From positions 3,229 to 67,228 of the forward strand of contig CAYLRU010000012.1 of NCBI GenBank assembly GCA_964386565.1: DNA of 64,000 nucleotides, read 5' to 3'. Positions 7,849 through 17,242 of the stretch are shown piece by piece (within the stretch, counting starts at the first letter, position 1; every line of letters begins with the position of its first letter). Source of the stretch: CAYLRU01 sp964386565 (lineage in GTDB: Bacteria > Desulfobacterota > Desulfobacteria > Desulfobacterales > UBA5616). The notes under the pieces were generated by a model that saw only the letters and a list, made by a program, of their open reading frames with translations, made no database searches and had not been told where the DNA came from. The position numbers and the translations under genes are program-made.

Positions 7849-9282
7849 ATGGAAATGATGAACAAAACGCGGCAGGAACAGTTAAAAAACATACCTGGTG
7901 TGGATAACATACTGGAATGGGCAAAGGCGGAACCGTTTTTTGAAAATATCCCCAGAACCGTTCTGACAAGTGCCGCTCGAAGCGTAACGGATATTATCCG
8001 GAAAAAAATCCGATCTGGCGACGGGCCTGTTGACGACTCTCTTTTGTCCCGCGATGCTGTTTTAAGCCGGGTTAAAGAGGCGGTTGCCGAGCAGATGACG
8101 CCCAATTTAAGACAGGTGGTCAATGCCACGGGTGTTGTCGTTCATACCAACCTGGGCCGGTCTCTTTTGTCCTGCGATGCCATCGCAAACATGGCGGTTA
8201 TTGCCGGAAAATATTCAAACCTGGAATTTGATCTGAAAGAGGGGCATCGGGGGACCCGCTATTCGGCGGTGGAAGACCTGCTGTGTGAAATCAGCGGTGC
8301 CGAAGCTGCCATGGTGGTCAACAATAACGCCGGTGCCGTATTCCTGAGCCTGGAAACCCTTGCAAAAAACAAAAAGGTCATTTTGTCCAGGGGAGAACTC
8401 GTGGAAATCGGTGGATCTTTCAGAATCCCCGACGTGATGTCGAAAAGCGGTGCTGTTTTAAAAGAGGTCGGCACCACCAACCGAACCCATTTTCATGATT
8501 ATGAAGGGGCCATCGAGAGTGACACCGGCTTGCTGCTGAAAGTTCACACCAGCAATTACAGCATTGTGGGATTTAAAAAGGACGTCTCCCTCAAAGAACT
8601 CGTATCCCTGGGAAACAAGTATCATATTCCGGTCATGGAAGATCTGGGAAGCGGGACTTTTGTGGATTTTTCCGAATACGGGTTGATGAAAGAGCCCACG
8701 GTACAGGAGTCTGTCAGGGCCGGTGCCGATATCGTCACATTCAGCGGGGATAAATTGCTGGGCGGGCCGCAGGCAGGAATCATCGTGGGAAAGAGGGCGT
8801 ACATCGATAAAATAAAGAAAAATCCCATCAACCGGACACTTCGTATCGACAAGCTGACACTGGCTGCCCTGGAAACAACGTTGCGCCATTATCGGGACCC
8901 CCGAAGCGTCATCACCGTCATTCCCACTCTTCGCATGCTGACCCAGCCGTTGAGTCAGATCGAAGAAAAGGCGATTTTGCTGGAAAAGCGTCTTAACGGT
9001 CTAAATGACCAACGACTTTCCGTGCGACTGCTGGACCGGGCATCCAGGGCCGGAGGCGGATCCCTGCCACTGTTGGAGTTGCCCAGCAAATGCGTCGGCA
9101 TAACCGTCAGTGGCATGTCGGTCAATTCCGTTGAAAATAAATTGCGACATTCAACTCCGCCCGTTATCGGCAGAATTGAAGATGACATGTTCATCATGGA
9201 TTTAAGAACCGTTGATGAGGATGATCTGCCCTTTATCGAAAACGCCGTTAAGAACCTGATCAGTTTAAGGGCCATGCTATGA
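7849..9282 (+). CDS. selA: L-seryl-tRNA(Sec) selenium transferase
   Basis: About 477 residues, PLP-dependent and homodecameric in known members. It converts seryl-tRNA(Sec) to selenocysteinyl-tRNA(Sec) with selenophosphate. Visible hallmarks are the N-terminal RQVVNATGVVVHTNLGRS, the GTRYSAVEDLL segment, and the PLP lysine in SGDKLLGGPQAG (about residue 302). The 5' end offers GTG 7846 and ATG 7849, 7855 and 7858; none has a strong ribosome site, so the exact start is open. It overlaps the next gene by ATGA (translational coupling). Its product is needed for the fdhA UGA at 24426; selB and the selenocysteine tRNA gene are not in the window. Confidence 0.95.
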   Translation: MEMMNKTRQEQLKNIPGVDNILEWAKAEPFFENIPRTVLTSAARSVTDIIRKKIRSGDGPVDDSLLSRDAVLSRVKEAVAEQMTPNLRQVVNATGVVVHTNLGRSLLSCDAIANMAVIAGKYSNLEFDLKEGHRGTRYSAVEDLLCEISGAEAAMVVNNNAGAVFLSLETLAKNKKVILSRGELVEIGGSFRIPDVMSKSGAVLKEVGTTNRTHFHDYEGAIESDTGLLLKVHTSNYSIVGFKKDVSLKELVSLGNKYHIPVMEDLGSGTFVDFSEYGLMKEPTVQESVRAGADIVTFSGDKLLGGPQAGIIVGKRAYIDKIKKNPINRTLRIDKLTLAALETTLRHYRDPRSVITVIPTLRMLTQPLSQIEEKAILLEKRLNGLNDQRLSVRLLDRASRAGGGSLPLLELPSKCVGITVSGMSVNSVENKLRHSTPPVIGRIEDDMFIMDLRTVDEDDLPFIENAVKNLISLRAML

Positions 9283-10619
9283 AAGAAAGCCGTCACGCAT
9301 TGTTTCACAGCACCAAAACCGACAGCCAGTTTTTATTTTACAAAACCGATGAAATAGCCCCGGGTGAGCCGGATGAAGCTTCGGAATCCGAGCTGAAAGC
9401 GTTTTTAGATACCCTGTTAAAAGAATTTCCTGGAATATCGTATGGCCAGGAATTCTTGAAGCGGGCCACGGCCTTTTCGGAACCGGCACCGTTTTTTTGC
9501 ACCATGGTTGTCAAAATGGATGGGGACCACTATAGAACGTTTCCGGAAGATGCCATTGGTGTGGCCCGTATTATTCACGACGTTTGTGAAAAGGAAAGAG
9601 GATTATGGGGGGGACTCAGATGGTTTCTGTTTGCCTGTATCTTTCCGGGAAAAAACAGTGAAGAGGGGTTCCACATCGCAAAACAAATTCAAAAAAGGCT
9701 GTCTGCCGGATCAGGCCGAACCGTGACCATCGGCATTGCCCCGTATCCCCTCATTTCATTTGAAAAACACCAGATGTTTGACAATGCGGAAAAAGCGCTT
9801 GCCCATGCCTGTTTTTTCGGGCCGGACAGTGCGGTTGTGGTTGATGCGGTGAGCCTGAATATCTGCGGGGATCATTTTTACCAGCAGGGAGACGTTATGA
9901 AAGCCATGGCTGAATTTGAAGCCGCACTGGAACTTGACCCGAAAAACGTCAATGTTCACAACAGTCTTGGGGTTTGCCTGGGACAAATGGGAGACTTCGA
10001 AAGAGCCCTGGCCCATTTCAACACGGCAAGGGCCCTGGATCCGGAGGACCCCATGGCCTGGTACAATACCGGCCTGGTGTATAAATTGAAAAAAGACAAT
10101 GACAAGGCCCTCGAATTTTTTCTGAGGGCCGGTGAGATAGACGGGACCCTGTTTGAAGCGGCATTTCAGACGGGTAAGATTTATTTTGAAAAAAATCTCC
10201 CGGAAATCGGGAAACAATATTACCAGAAAGCCATTGATCTTAAACCCGAGAACGACCTGAATTATCGATTTCTTGGAGAATGCTATACAGAGGTGGGCAG
10301 GATTGACGATGCCGTGGCGGCGTATAAAAAAGCAATTCTGGAGCATCCGAATGATGCCGGGGCCCTGTCTGCCTTGGGGCGGCTGTTTGACGAAAAAGGG
10401 GAAAATCCGGAGATCGCCCTTTTGTTTTGTCGACAGAGTGTGGATATCGCACCTCGGAACGGGTTATTTCGCTACCGGCTCGGTGAATTGTATGCAAAAC
10501 ATAATGAACCTGAAAAAGCCTTATATGAGTTTAAAAAGGCCTGTGAACTAGGATTTGATGCATCGGCGGATGTAGAAAAACTTGAAGCCGCCATTAACGG
10601 TGAAACGATTAAAAATTGA
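9279..10619 (+). CDS. TPR protein with degenerate GGDEF-like N-terminal half
   Basis: 446 residues, starting at an ATG that overlaps the selA stop (ATGA). Residues about 60-195 resemble a GGDEF/diguanylate-cyclase fold: a strand TVTIGIAPYPL followed by a helix NAEKALAHACFFG, matching the usual end of GGDEF domains; no GGDEF catalytic signature is present, so it is probably inactive as a cyclase. From about residue 200 there are about seven tandem tetratricopeptide repeats (pattern A-x-x-x-(F/Y)-x-x-A-L-x-L-(D/N)-P). No signal peptide or membrane segment; likely a cytoplasmic scaffold. The coupling to selA suggests co-expression, but no known link to selenium metabolism exists that I can name. 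Confidence 0.75.
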   Translation: MKESRHALFHSTKTDSQFLFYKTDEIAPGEPDEASESELKAFLDTLLKEFPGISYGQEFLKRATAFSEPAPFFCTMVVKMDGDHYRTFPEDAIGVARIIHDVCEKERGLWGGLRWFLFACIFPGKNSEEGFHIAKQIQKRLSAGSGRTVTIGIAPYPLISFEKHQMFDNAEKALAHACFFGPDSAVVVDAVSLNICGDHFYQQGDVMKAMAEFEAALELDPKNVNVHNSLGVCLGQMGDFERALAHFNTARALDPEDPMAWYNTGLVYKLKKDNDKALEFFLRAGEIDGTLFEAAFQTGKIYFEKNLPEIGKQYYQKAIDLKPENDLNYRFLGECYTEVGRIDDAVAAYKKAILEHPNDAGALSALGRLFDEKGENPEIALLFCRQSVDIAPRNGLFRYRLGELYAKHNEPEKALYEFKKACELGFDASADVEKLEAAINGETIKN

Positions 10620-10818
10620 CAACGCCGGCGGTATTTTATAGGGGTTGCCCATTGTGCTGTAACAACTTTGGCTTGATTTAACGACATCAATGGTTATGTT
10701 AGTGACCGTCCGGAAGATGGTTTTAGGGATTAAGCGGATCTTTTTTGTTCTGGATCTGATACCGATCGCCTTTATTAAAGAGAATTTTTTACGGAATATT
10801 TAAAAGGAAAAAGCAAGT

Positions 10819-11052
10819 ATGCCCATATATGAATATCATTGCAACGATTGCAACCACGATTTCGAATTTCTGGTTTTCGGCGGTGATGAACCAAAGGAAT
10901 GCCCGGAATGCACCGGGAAAAAAATTCATAAGCTCATGAGTACCAGCAGTTTTTTCAGCAAGGGAAGCGGCGGGGAAACCGTTAAGGCATCTGCTTCGAC
11001 ATCGGGGTGCAGCGGCTGTTCGGCAACCAGTTGTTCGAGTTGTGGGCACTAA
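10819..11052 (+). CDS. FmdB-family zinc-ribbon protein
   Basis: 77 residues beginning MPIYEYHCNDCNHDFE, the signature of the FmdB/CxxC putative regulatory family: a zinc ribbon CNDC ... CPEC followed by a low-complexity Ser/Gly/Cys tail with extra CSGC and CSSC pairs. Preceded by AAAAGGAAAAAG as ribosome site. Its TAA overlaps the hemC ATG (TAATG), so the two are translationally coupled. Family members are annotated as regulators of formamidase or amidase genes, but the function is generally unproven. Confidence 0.85.
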   Translation: MPIYEYHCNDCNHDFEFLVFGGDEPKECPECTGKKIHKLMSTSSFFSKGSGGETVKASASTSGCSGCSATSCSSCGH

Positions 11053-11987
11053 TGCCCCCGGTGATTAAAATAGGTACGCGGGGGAGCCGGCTCGCCCTCT
11101 GGCAGGCCAATTGGGTAAAATCGGAAATTGAGAAGCGGTTTCCCGGAACGGATGTCGCCCTTGTGGTCATAAAAACCAAAGGAGACAAGATTCTCGATGT
11201 TCCCCTTGCTAAAGTGGGCGGGAAAGGCCTGTTCGTCAAGGAAATCGAAGACGCTCTGCTCAACGGAAAAATCGATCTGGCCGTCCACAGCATGAAAGAC
11301 ATGCCGGCCCGGCTTCCCGATGGCCTGACCATCGGTGCCGTACCGGAACGTGAAAACCCCAGGGATGTGTTGATCTCCAAACATCACCTGGATCTGGAAA
11401 GCCTTCCTGAAGGCGCCCGGGTGGGGACAAGCAGCTTGAGAAGGGCGGCCCAACTCCTCCATATTCGCCCGGATTTCAGAATTCATTCCTTAAGGGGAAA
11501 CCTCGATACGCGCCTTAAAAAACTGGAAAAGGAAAACCTGGATGCCATCGTACTGGCAGCGGCCGGAGTCCTTCGCCTGGGCGTTGATGCGTGTGTTTCA
11601 CAGTACCTGGATGAGAACATCATGATGCCGGCGGTGGGACAGGGGGCCCTGTGCATTGAATCCCGCAGGGATGATCAACAGATAACACCGATACTTAAGG
11701 CTCTGGATCATGAAGAAACCCGTTGCGTGGTGGCGGGAGAGCGGGCATTTTTGGATCGGCTTGGCGGGGGATGCCAGGTTCCCATTGCTGCGAAGGGATG
11801 TTTAAGAGAAGAAACATTTGAAATAACAGGACTGGTGGCGTCTGCGGATGGGAAAACCATGATTAAGGACAGCCTTGCCGGGCCCGGGAGCCGATCGTGG
11901 CGGATCGGCAATGCACTGGCCGAAAGACTGTTGGCCCTGGGGGCGGACAAGATTATCGATAACCTCCAAAACGAAAATGCCATTTAA
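11052..11987 (+). CDS. hemC: Hydroxymethylbilane synthase (porphobilinogen deaminase)
   Basis: 311 residues starting at the ATG overlapping the FmdB stop. Begins KIGTRGSRLALWQA, has the substrate-binding arginines in GTSSLRRAAQL, and the dipyrromethane cofactor cysteine in GGGCQVPI. Polymerises four porphobilinogens to hydroxymethylbilane in the cytoplasm. Two bases separate its stop from the next gene, which carries out the following steps, so this is a tetrapyrrole operon. Confidence 0.96.
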   Translation: MPPVIKIGTRGSRLALWQANWVKSEIEKRFPGTDVALVVIKTKGDKILDVPLAKVGGKGLFVKEIEDALLNGKIDLAVHSMKDMPARLPDGLTIGAVPERENPRDVLISKHHLDLESLPEGARVGTSSLRRAAQLLHIRPDFRIHSLRGNLDTRLKKLEKENLDAIVLAAAGVLRLGVDACVSQYLDENIMMPAVGQGALCIESRRDDQQITPILKALDHEETRCVVAGERAFLDRLGGGCQVPIAAKGCLREETFEITGLVASADGKTMIKDSLAGPGSRSWRIGNALAERLLALGADKIIDNLQNENAI

Positions 11988-11989
11988 AA

Positions 11990-13525
11990 ATGAAACGCGG
12001 TAAAGTATACTTGGTGGGTGCCGGACCCGGTGATCCCGGGTTGATCACCTCGAAAGGATTGGATTGCATCACCCGGGCGGATGTGATCATTTATGACTAC
12101 CTGGCGTCTCCGGCATTGCTGCATCATGCCCAGGCACATGCAAAAACCATATATGTGGGGAAAAAAGGCGGGGATCACACCCTTTCCCAGGACAAAATCA
12201 ATGAGTTGATTATCGAAAAGGCCAAGCAGGGGTTGACGGTCACCCGGCTTAAAGGGGGAGACCCGTTTATTTTCGGCCGCGGTGGTGAAGAAGCCGAGGA
12301 ACTGGTGGATGCGGGCATTGATTTTGAAGTCGTCCCCGGCGTTACGTCCGCCATTGCAGCGCCTGCATATGCGGGCATTCCGTTAACCCATCGTAACTTT
12401 ACGCCCACACTGGCCTTTGTTACCGGGCATGAAGACCCCACCAAGAATGAATCCGGCATCAACTGGCATGCCCTGGCAAACGGGATCGGAACCATTGTTT
12501 TTTTAATGGGCGTAAAAAATCTTCCCCGTATCACCCGGCAGCTCGTGGACAACGGTATGTCAAAGAACACTCCCGTGGCCCTGATCCGGTGGGGAACCAC
12601 GCCCCAGCAGAAAACGGTTTCCGGCACCCTGGAAACCATTGTCGGAGAAGTCGAACGGGCCGGGTTGAAGGCGCCGGCCATCATCGTGGTAGGCGAAGTG
12701 GTGACCTTGAAAGACCGGTTAAAATGGTTTGAGAAAAGGCTCCTTCTGGGAAAGCGGATCATCGTAACACGGGCCCGGGAGCAGGCCAGCGCTCTGGTAA
12801 AAAAGCTTTCCGATCTTGGGGCCCAGTGTCTGGAATTTCCCACGATCCAGGTGATGCCTCCCAATACCTGGGCGCCTCTGGACAATGCCATCGAACGTTT
12901 GAGCGAGTATCACTGGCTGGTTTTTACCAGCGTAAACGGGGTGAAGTTTTTCTTTAACCGGCTTTTTTCGACCAGCAGGGACGTTCGCTGTTTGGGACAT
13001 ATCAAAACTGCCTGCATCGGTCCGGCCACCGCTGCCGAGCTTTTTTCATTCGGCATCCGGAACGATGTATTGCCGGAGAATTATCGTGCTGAATCCGTTG
13101 TGGAAGCATTTAAGGAAATCGACATTAAAGATAAAAAAATTCTGCTTCCCCGGGCCGAACTGGCCCGTCCCGTGCTTCCGGTTGAATTGAGAAAGATGGG
13201 TGCTGTTGTGGATGAAATCACCGCCTATACCACGCAGACCGTTTCAGGTGCTGTTGATGCGGATAAGGGAAACAAACTTATCAACATATTAGAGGAAAAA
13301 AGTGCGGATCTTGTCACTTTCACCAGTTCGTCCACGGTTACCAATTTTAAATCCATGCTGCCGGAGAAAAAATTTTCACATCTCATGGAAGGCATCGCCG
13401 TGGCCTGTATCGGCCCCATCACCGCCGAAACCGCGCAAAAACTCGGGTTCAGAGTAGATGTCACGGCAAAGCATTTTACCATCGACGGGTTGTGCGATGC
13501 CATAATCGATCACTTCAGCGGATAG
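11990..13525 (+). CDS. cobA-hemD: CobA-HemD fusion: uroporphyrinogen-III methyltransferase/synthase
   Basis: 511 residues. The N-terminal half (about 1-245) is the SUMT (CobA) methyltransferase: VYLVGAGPGDPGL, then GGDPFIFGRGGEE and VVPGVTSAIAAPAYAGIP. The C-terminal half (about 250-511) is uroporphyrinogen-III synthase: it opens with RIIVTRAREQA and contains FTSVNGV and FTSSSTV. One polypeptide therefore closes hydroxymethylbilane to uroporphyrinogen III and methylates it to precorrin-2, the branch point to sirohaem, cobalamin and (in sulfate reducers) haem via the alternative route. Such fusions are known in clostridia and sulfate reducers. It ends 18 bases from a convergent gene. Confidence 0.95.
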   Translation: MKRGKVYLVGAGPGDPGLITSKGLDCITRADVIIYDYLASPALLHHAQAHAKTIYVGKKGGDHTLSQDKINELIIEKAKQGLTVTRLKGGDPFIFGRGGEEAEELVDAGIDFEVVPGVTSAIAAPAYAGIPLTHRNFTPTLAFVTGHEDPTKNESGINWHALANGIGTIVFLMGVKNLPRITRQLVDNGMSKNTPVALIRWGTTPQQKTVSGTLETIVGEVERAGLKAPAIIVVGEVVTLKDRLKWFEKRLLLGKRIIVTRAREQASALVKKLSDLGAQCLEFPTIQVMPPNTWAPLDNAIERLSEYHWLVFTSVNGVKFFFNRLFSTSRDVRCLGHIKTACIGPATAAELFSFGIRNDVLPENYRAESVVEAFKEIDIKDKKILLPRAELARPVLPVELRKMGAVVDEITAYTTQTVSGAVDADKGNKLINILEEKSADLVTFTSSSTVTNFKSMLPEKKFSHLMEGIAVACIGPITAETAQKLGFRVDVTAKHFTIDGLCDAIIDHFSG

Positions 13526-13543
13526 GCGAGATAGTAAATCCCG

Positions 13544-14749
13544 TCAGAGCCCCAGTATTTCTGCAATGGATCCCCTGTATTTTTCCAGCTTCTGTTCATC
13601 CAGTTCAATGCCGATGCCCGGCCTTTCCGGGACCATGAGATATCCGTCTTCCCACTCAAAGGGTTCTTTGACGATTTCATCGAAGAAATTCCTGGATTTG
13701 TATATGCTTTCCTGGATCAGGAAATTAGGGATGTTGGCGTCGATCTGCAGGGCGGCCGCAGTGATAATGGGGCCGCCCCAGACATGGGGTGCCATCAGGA
13801 CGTAATGGGCTTCGGCCAGCGTGGCAATCTGTTTGCACGCCGTGATGCCGCCGCAGCTTCCCAGGTCCGGCTGGGCGATGGCGCAGGCACCTTCCTCGAA
13901 GAGCTTTTGAAAATCATGGATGGTGACCAGGCGCTCGCCCGTGGCAATGGGAATGGAAGTGCTCTGGGCGATCTTTGCCATTTCCTTGAAATTTTCCGGC
14001 GGACAGGGTTCTTCCAGCCACAGGGGATCATATTTTTCAACCCGCCTGGCAAGGCGTCGTGATACAGCCGGGGTCATCTGGCCGTGGGTGCCGATGCAGA
14101 TGTCCGCCCTGTTGCCAACAGCTTCCCGGATGAGCCTGATAGCCTGTTCTGCAAAATCGTACTCTTCCATTGAAATTTCCCATGGCGCGACTGGCAATGT
14201 GCCGGGAAGTGCCTGGTGCAGGGGATCGAGTTTCACGCCGGTGAATCCTTCGTCAACCCGTTGGGCGGCGATTTCAGCCAGCTTTGCTGGGTTTTTGGTC
14301 CAGTCCTCGGTGACGTCCAGCAGACTGCCTTCCTGTTCCAGGTTGAATAAGTAAGTGTAGGTTCTGATTTTATCCCGGCTTTTGCCGCCCAGCAGGTTGT
14401 ACACGGGGGTGTTGTAGTATTTGCCGCAGATATCCCATAATGCAATGTCAAAGGCGCTGATCAGGCCAACTGTGATATAGTCCGGGTGCTGTGCGGTCAG
14501 GCTGGAATACAAAAGATTGTTCAGCGGTTCCCGGTCGATGGGGTTTTTGCCTTTCAGGTAGATGTCGAAAATGTTTTCCACCATCTTTTCATATCCCTGT
14601 TCAAGGCCGTAAAGACTGAAAAGAACGGCGGTTTCACCCCAGCCGGAGATTCCCTCGTCAGTTTCAAGTTTTAAAAAAAACCAGATAAATCCGCCCAAGT
14701 TGGGAGGGGCGGTTTTGATTGCATAGGGCTTTACACCTGTCAGTTTCAT
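13544..14749 (-). CDS. Mandelate racemase/muconate lactonizing enzyme family protein (sugar-acid dehydratase type)
   Basis: 401 residues of the enolase superfamily. The N-terminal capping domain (about 1-120) is followed by a barrel with acid residues in DICIGTHGQ, the WLEEPCPPEN strand and IATGERL, and a C-terminal APHVWGGPI that supplies the His of the catalytic dyad. EEPCPPEN and the GERL motif are typical of galactonate/gluconate dehydratases, so an acid-sugar dehydratase is the best guess; substrate identity cannot be read. The AGGAGG ribosome site 8 bases before the ATG is strong. Last gene of a minus-strand catabolic group, about 290 bases after the ThDP enzyme. Confidence 0.85.
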   Translation of the reverse strand: MKLTGVKPYAIKTAPPNLGGFIWFFLKLETDEGISGWGETAVLFSLYGLEQGYEKMVENIFDIYLKGKNPIDREPLNNLLYSSLTAQHPDYITVGLISAFDIALWDICGKYYNTPVYNLLGGKSRDKIRTYTYLFNLEQEGSLLDVTEDWTKNPAKLAEIAAQRVDEGFTGVKLDPLHQALPGTLPVAPWEISMEEYDFAEQAIRLIREAVGNRADICIGTHGQMTPAVSRRLARRVEKYDPLWLEEPCPPENFKEMAKIAQSTSIPIATGERLVTIHDFQKLFEEGACAIAQPDLGSCGGITACKQIATLAEAHYVLMAPHVWGGPIITAAALQIDANIPNFLIQESIYKSRNFFDEIVKEPFEWEDGYLMVPERPGIGIELDEQKLEKYRGSIAEILGL

Positions 14750-14803
14750 GGCAATTCCTCCTGGGTTGGTTAGAGCTTGATTGTTATACAGGATAAATGG
14801 TTT

Positions 14804-14828
14804 CGTAAAAAGTCGGCAACTTTTTACG
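14804..14828. repeat. Perfect 10-bp inverted repeat
   Basis: CGTAAAAAGT / ACTTTTTACG separated by CGGCA, in the 290-base gap between the ThDP enzyme and the dehydratase gene. It has no clean T tail, so it is a weak terminator candidate or an operator. The rest of this gap shows nothing else I can support. Confidence 0.5.
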
Positions 14829-15039
14829 ATCGTTTTAAGTTTTGCCCGGTATTTTACTAAATTTTTCTTACCATGAAAATGTTTTTCTGAAGCGATCCAT
14901 GTTACGAACCATACCTGAAGGCGGTGTTTTGTTCAACTTGATTTTAACCGTGATGGTTCCATTCGGAGACCCTGAACCAGAAGGTCGACGTTCAGAACCT
15001 GCGTTCCGATCTCCGGATTTTTACCGAACTATCCCGGTT

Positions 15040-16983
15040 CTAGAATTCCTCATCATCTTTAACCGGCTCCCACGGATCGGGCATCTTCATGGGTGGAACA
15101 CCGGCTTCGTCCCATGGGAACTGGGCCAGGGTGTTTCTGCGGATGGCCCTTCCCCGGGGGGCAAGGGTTTCCCAGGGGATATGCGCCCAGCAGGTGGCGT
15201 ATCCGGCTGTGTAAATCTGGCGGTTGGATACCGTGGGATCCATATGGACATTGACAATTGCGGGCGAGCCGTTTTCAGCCGCACGAAACGCCCGGGTGAG
15301 GGCGGCTTCGATATCTTTGGGATCCTCCACATACTCACCGTGACCGCCGAACATTTCGCAGAACTTGTCGTATCGGGCATTTTCCACGCCTTCCTGTCCG
15401 TAAGCGCGGTCCTGCTTTCCCATACTGTCCCAGTTTTTGCCGTAATAGACCGATTTCATGCCGGTGAGCCATCCCCGGTTTTCCGTTACCAGAAAAACAA
15501 TGGGCAGTTTATGGATCACCGCTGTTTCAAAGTCGGTGCCTGAAATTCCCATGCCGGCATCTCCCATGAGGGCCAGTACCGGTTGTCGGCGGGTTTCCGG
15601 ATCCCCGAAAGCGGCACCGATGGCCATGCCCACACCGTGTCCCACGCCTGCGTATTCCGAAGCATCCATGACCTGGCCCGAATACCGGGCGCGGATAAAT
15701 GCCGGCATATAGTCTGAAAGGGTGTACCCATCAATGATGACCCGGTTCATGCCGTCATACAGCGCTTCACACACATCCCAGGTTTTTTTGGCCAGATATC
15801 CGAAATGGACGGGCTTGTGATCTGCATATTTTTCCGCTTTTTCTTTTCGCGCATCATGCCCTCCCTTCTGGACATCCCGGCAATAAGCTGTCCATTCTTT
15901 TCGGCCTTGGGAAGGGACCAGGTTCTGATGTTTTATATAATCAATCATTTGTTCCAGGACCACCCGGATATCTCCGACAACGGCAACGGGTGTATTCAGA
16001 TAGGTCCAGATATGGTCCGGGGATTCGTTTACCTGTATGGTGGGGGGCCACCCCATGCCGAAAGAGTCGAATGAACCGATTTTGCCACCCAACAGCAGGC
16101 GGATATCGCTTTGCCCGATGGCGGCGCGGCCGGTTCTTGAATCTAAAAACAGGGGATGCACTTCCGGGAAACAGCCCCTGGCGATTCTCCGAGTCGTGAC
16201 CGGAATTTGCGCCAGTTCCGCAAATTCCAGCAGGGCTCGGGATGCATCGGACCAGTGACACCCGTCCGCGGCATAGATGACGGGTTTCTCGGATGCCCAG
16301 AGAGCTTTGACCGCCCGTGCGATAAGTTCGGGCGCACCACCAGGCGGTATGGGATCCGGAGTTTCTTTTCCCCGCCATTTCGGTACATACATGGCGTGCT
16401 CACCGTAAATGCTCAGCGGCGGAATGGCCGGCGGCAATGGTTTAAACAGCATACCGATTTCCATTTCAAGGGCCACGGGACCTTTGGGATAGGACTGGCT
16501 GCTCTTAAACGCCCTGGCGATCACCTGCTTGATCTGGGCTGTTTCAGTGCACCGGAGACAAAACTTGGTAATGTTTTTCATGATGTCGGTTACATAGCAG
16601 GGTTGAATAATGGGAAGATAGTCGGTTTCCGGTGCGTTTCCGCCGGCAAGAAGAATAACCGGGGAGCAGCTCATATGGGCCTGCTGAATGGCACTGAAAG
16701 CATTTCCCACGCCGGGACCTGCGGTGGCAAAGCAGACACCCGGCTTCCGGGTGACCTTGGAATAGGCTTCTGCTGCATATGCGGCGGCCTGTTCGTGCCT
16801 GAAGGTGATGGTTTTGATTCCGGCATTGCTGATTTCATCTACGATCTGCCAGACATGGCCGCCATGTATACCAAAGGCGATTTCAACGCCGTGCTCCACC
16901 AGAGCTTCGGCAATATAAATGGACGGGTTGGGTTGAAGTTCTCTCATGCCAAGGGGTACTTTTTTTGATTCATGGATCGACAT
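15040..16983 (-). CDS. Thiamine-diphosphate-dependent enzyme of the acetolactate synthase/2-hydroxyacyl-CoA lyase type
   Basis: 647 residues from the ATG at 16981-16983, which follows GGAAAGGAGG; a longer upstream frame lacks such a site. The N-terminal Pyr domain has the catalytic glutamate in FRHEQAAAYAAEAY and GPGVGNAFSAI. The central domain is plain. The C-terminal PP domain carries the ThDP/Mg motif MGDAGMG with the following ENRGW (GDG-X(n)-N pattern). It is about 70-100 residues longer than classic acetolactate synthase. Candidates are acetolactate synthase-like, oxalyl-CoA decarboxylase-like or sulfoacetaldehyde-type activities; none can be chosen from the sequence. Neighbouring acyl-CoA synthetase alpha subunit and dehydratase suggest a catabolic module. 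Confidence 0.82.
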   Translation of the reverse strand: MSIHESKKVPLGMRELQPNPSIYIAEALVEHGVEIAFGIHGGHVWQIVDEISNAGIKTITFRHEQAAAYAAEAYSKVTRKPGVCFATAGPGVGNAFSAIQQAHMSCSPVILLAGGNAPETDYLPIIQPCYVTDIMKNITKFCLRCTETAQIKQVIARAFKSSQSYPKGPVALEMEIGMLFKPLPPAIPPLSIYGEHAMYVPKWRGKETPDPIPPGGAPELIARAVKALWASEKPVIYAADGCHWSDASRALLEFAELAQIPVTTRRIARGCFPEVHPLFLDSRTGRAAIGQSDIRLLLGGKIGSFDSFGMGWPPTIQVNESPDHIWTYLNTPVAVVGDIRVVLEQMIDYIKHQNLVPSQGRKEWTAYCRDVQKGGHDARKEKAEKYADHKPVHFGYLAKKTWDVCEALYDGMNRVIIDGYTLSDYMPAFIRARYSGQVMDASEYAGVGHGVGMAIGAAFGDPETRRQPVLALMGDAGMGISGTDFETAVIHKLPIVFLVTENRGWLTGMKSVYYGKNWDSMGKQDRAYGQEGVENARYDKFCEMFGGHGEYVEDPKDIEAALTRAFRAAENGSPAIVNVHMDPTVSNRQIYTAGYATCWAHIPWETLAPRGRAIRRNTLAQFPWDEAGVPPMKMPDPWEPVKDDEEF

Positions 16984-17052
16984 TGTAAGCAGCCTCCTTT
17001 CCTGGTCAATGATGTTAAGGAAGAGGTTTAAAAAATGGTACCTTAGTAGTTC

Positions 17053-17193
17053 GTGTTCATCCGGAAACGGTATATTTCGGTTCAGCACAAACCCCGAGCA
17101 ATTTTGAAACTGCAGGAATAGCGTGCTGTTTGGAGGATTTCAAAAGAGCGAAAACACAGCTTTGGACAAAAGATGCCGCTTCCGGATGAACAC
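17053..17193 (+). repeat. Dispersed MITE-like repeat, copy B (complete)
   Basis: A 141-bp element bounded by terminal inverted repeats: left GTGTTCATCCGGAAACGGTA (from 17053) and right, read in reverse complement, GTGTTCATCCGGAAGCGGCA; 19 of the first 21 positions agree. It lies between the acyl-CoA synthetase and ThDP genes and carries no open frame. Used as the reference copy for A and C. Confidence 0.78.
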
Positions 17194-17242
17194 CCGTTGT
17201 GGAAGGCATTGAAAGATCAGGGGTGACGGTTATTAAAGCGTC

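Noticed and set aside
16156..16968. 270-codon plus-strand frame inside the ThDP-enzyme gene
   Set aside because: Lies opposite a conserved coding region with strong family motifs; no independent ribosome site or family.
17053..17193. Repeat copy B as a transcription terminator
   Set aside because: The terminal repeats are 100 bases apart, there is no T run, and related copies occur elsewhere in both orientations, which fits a dispersed element better.
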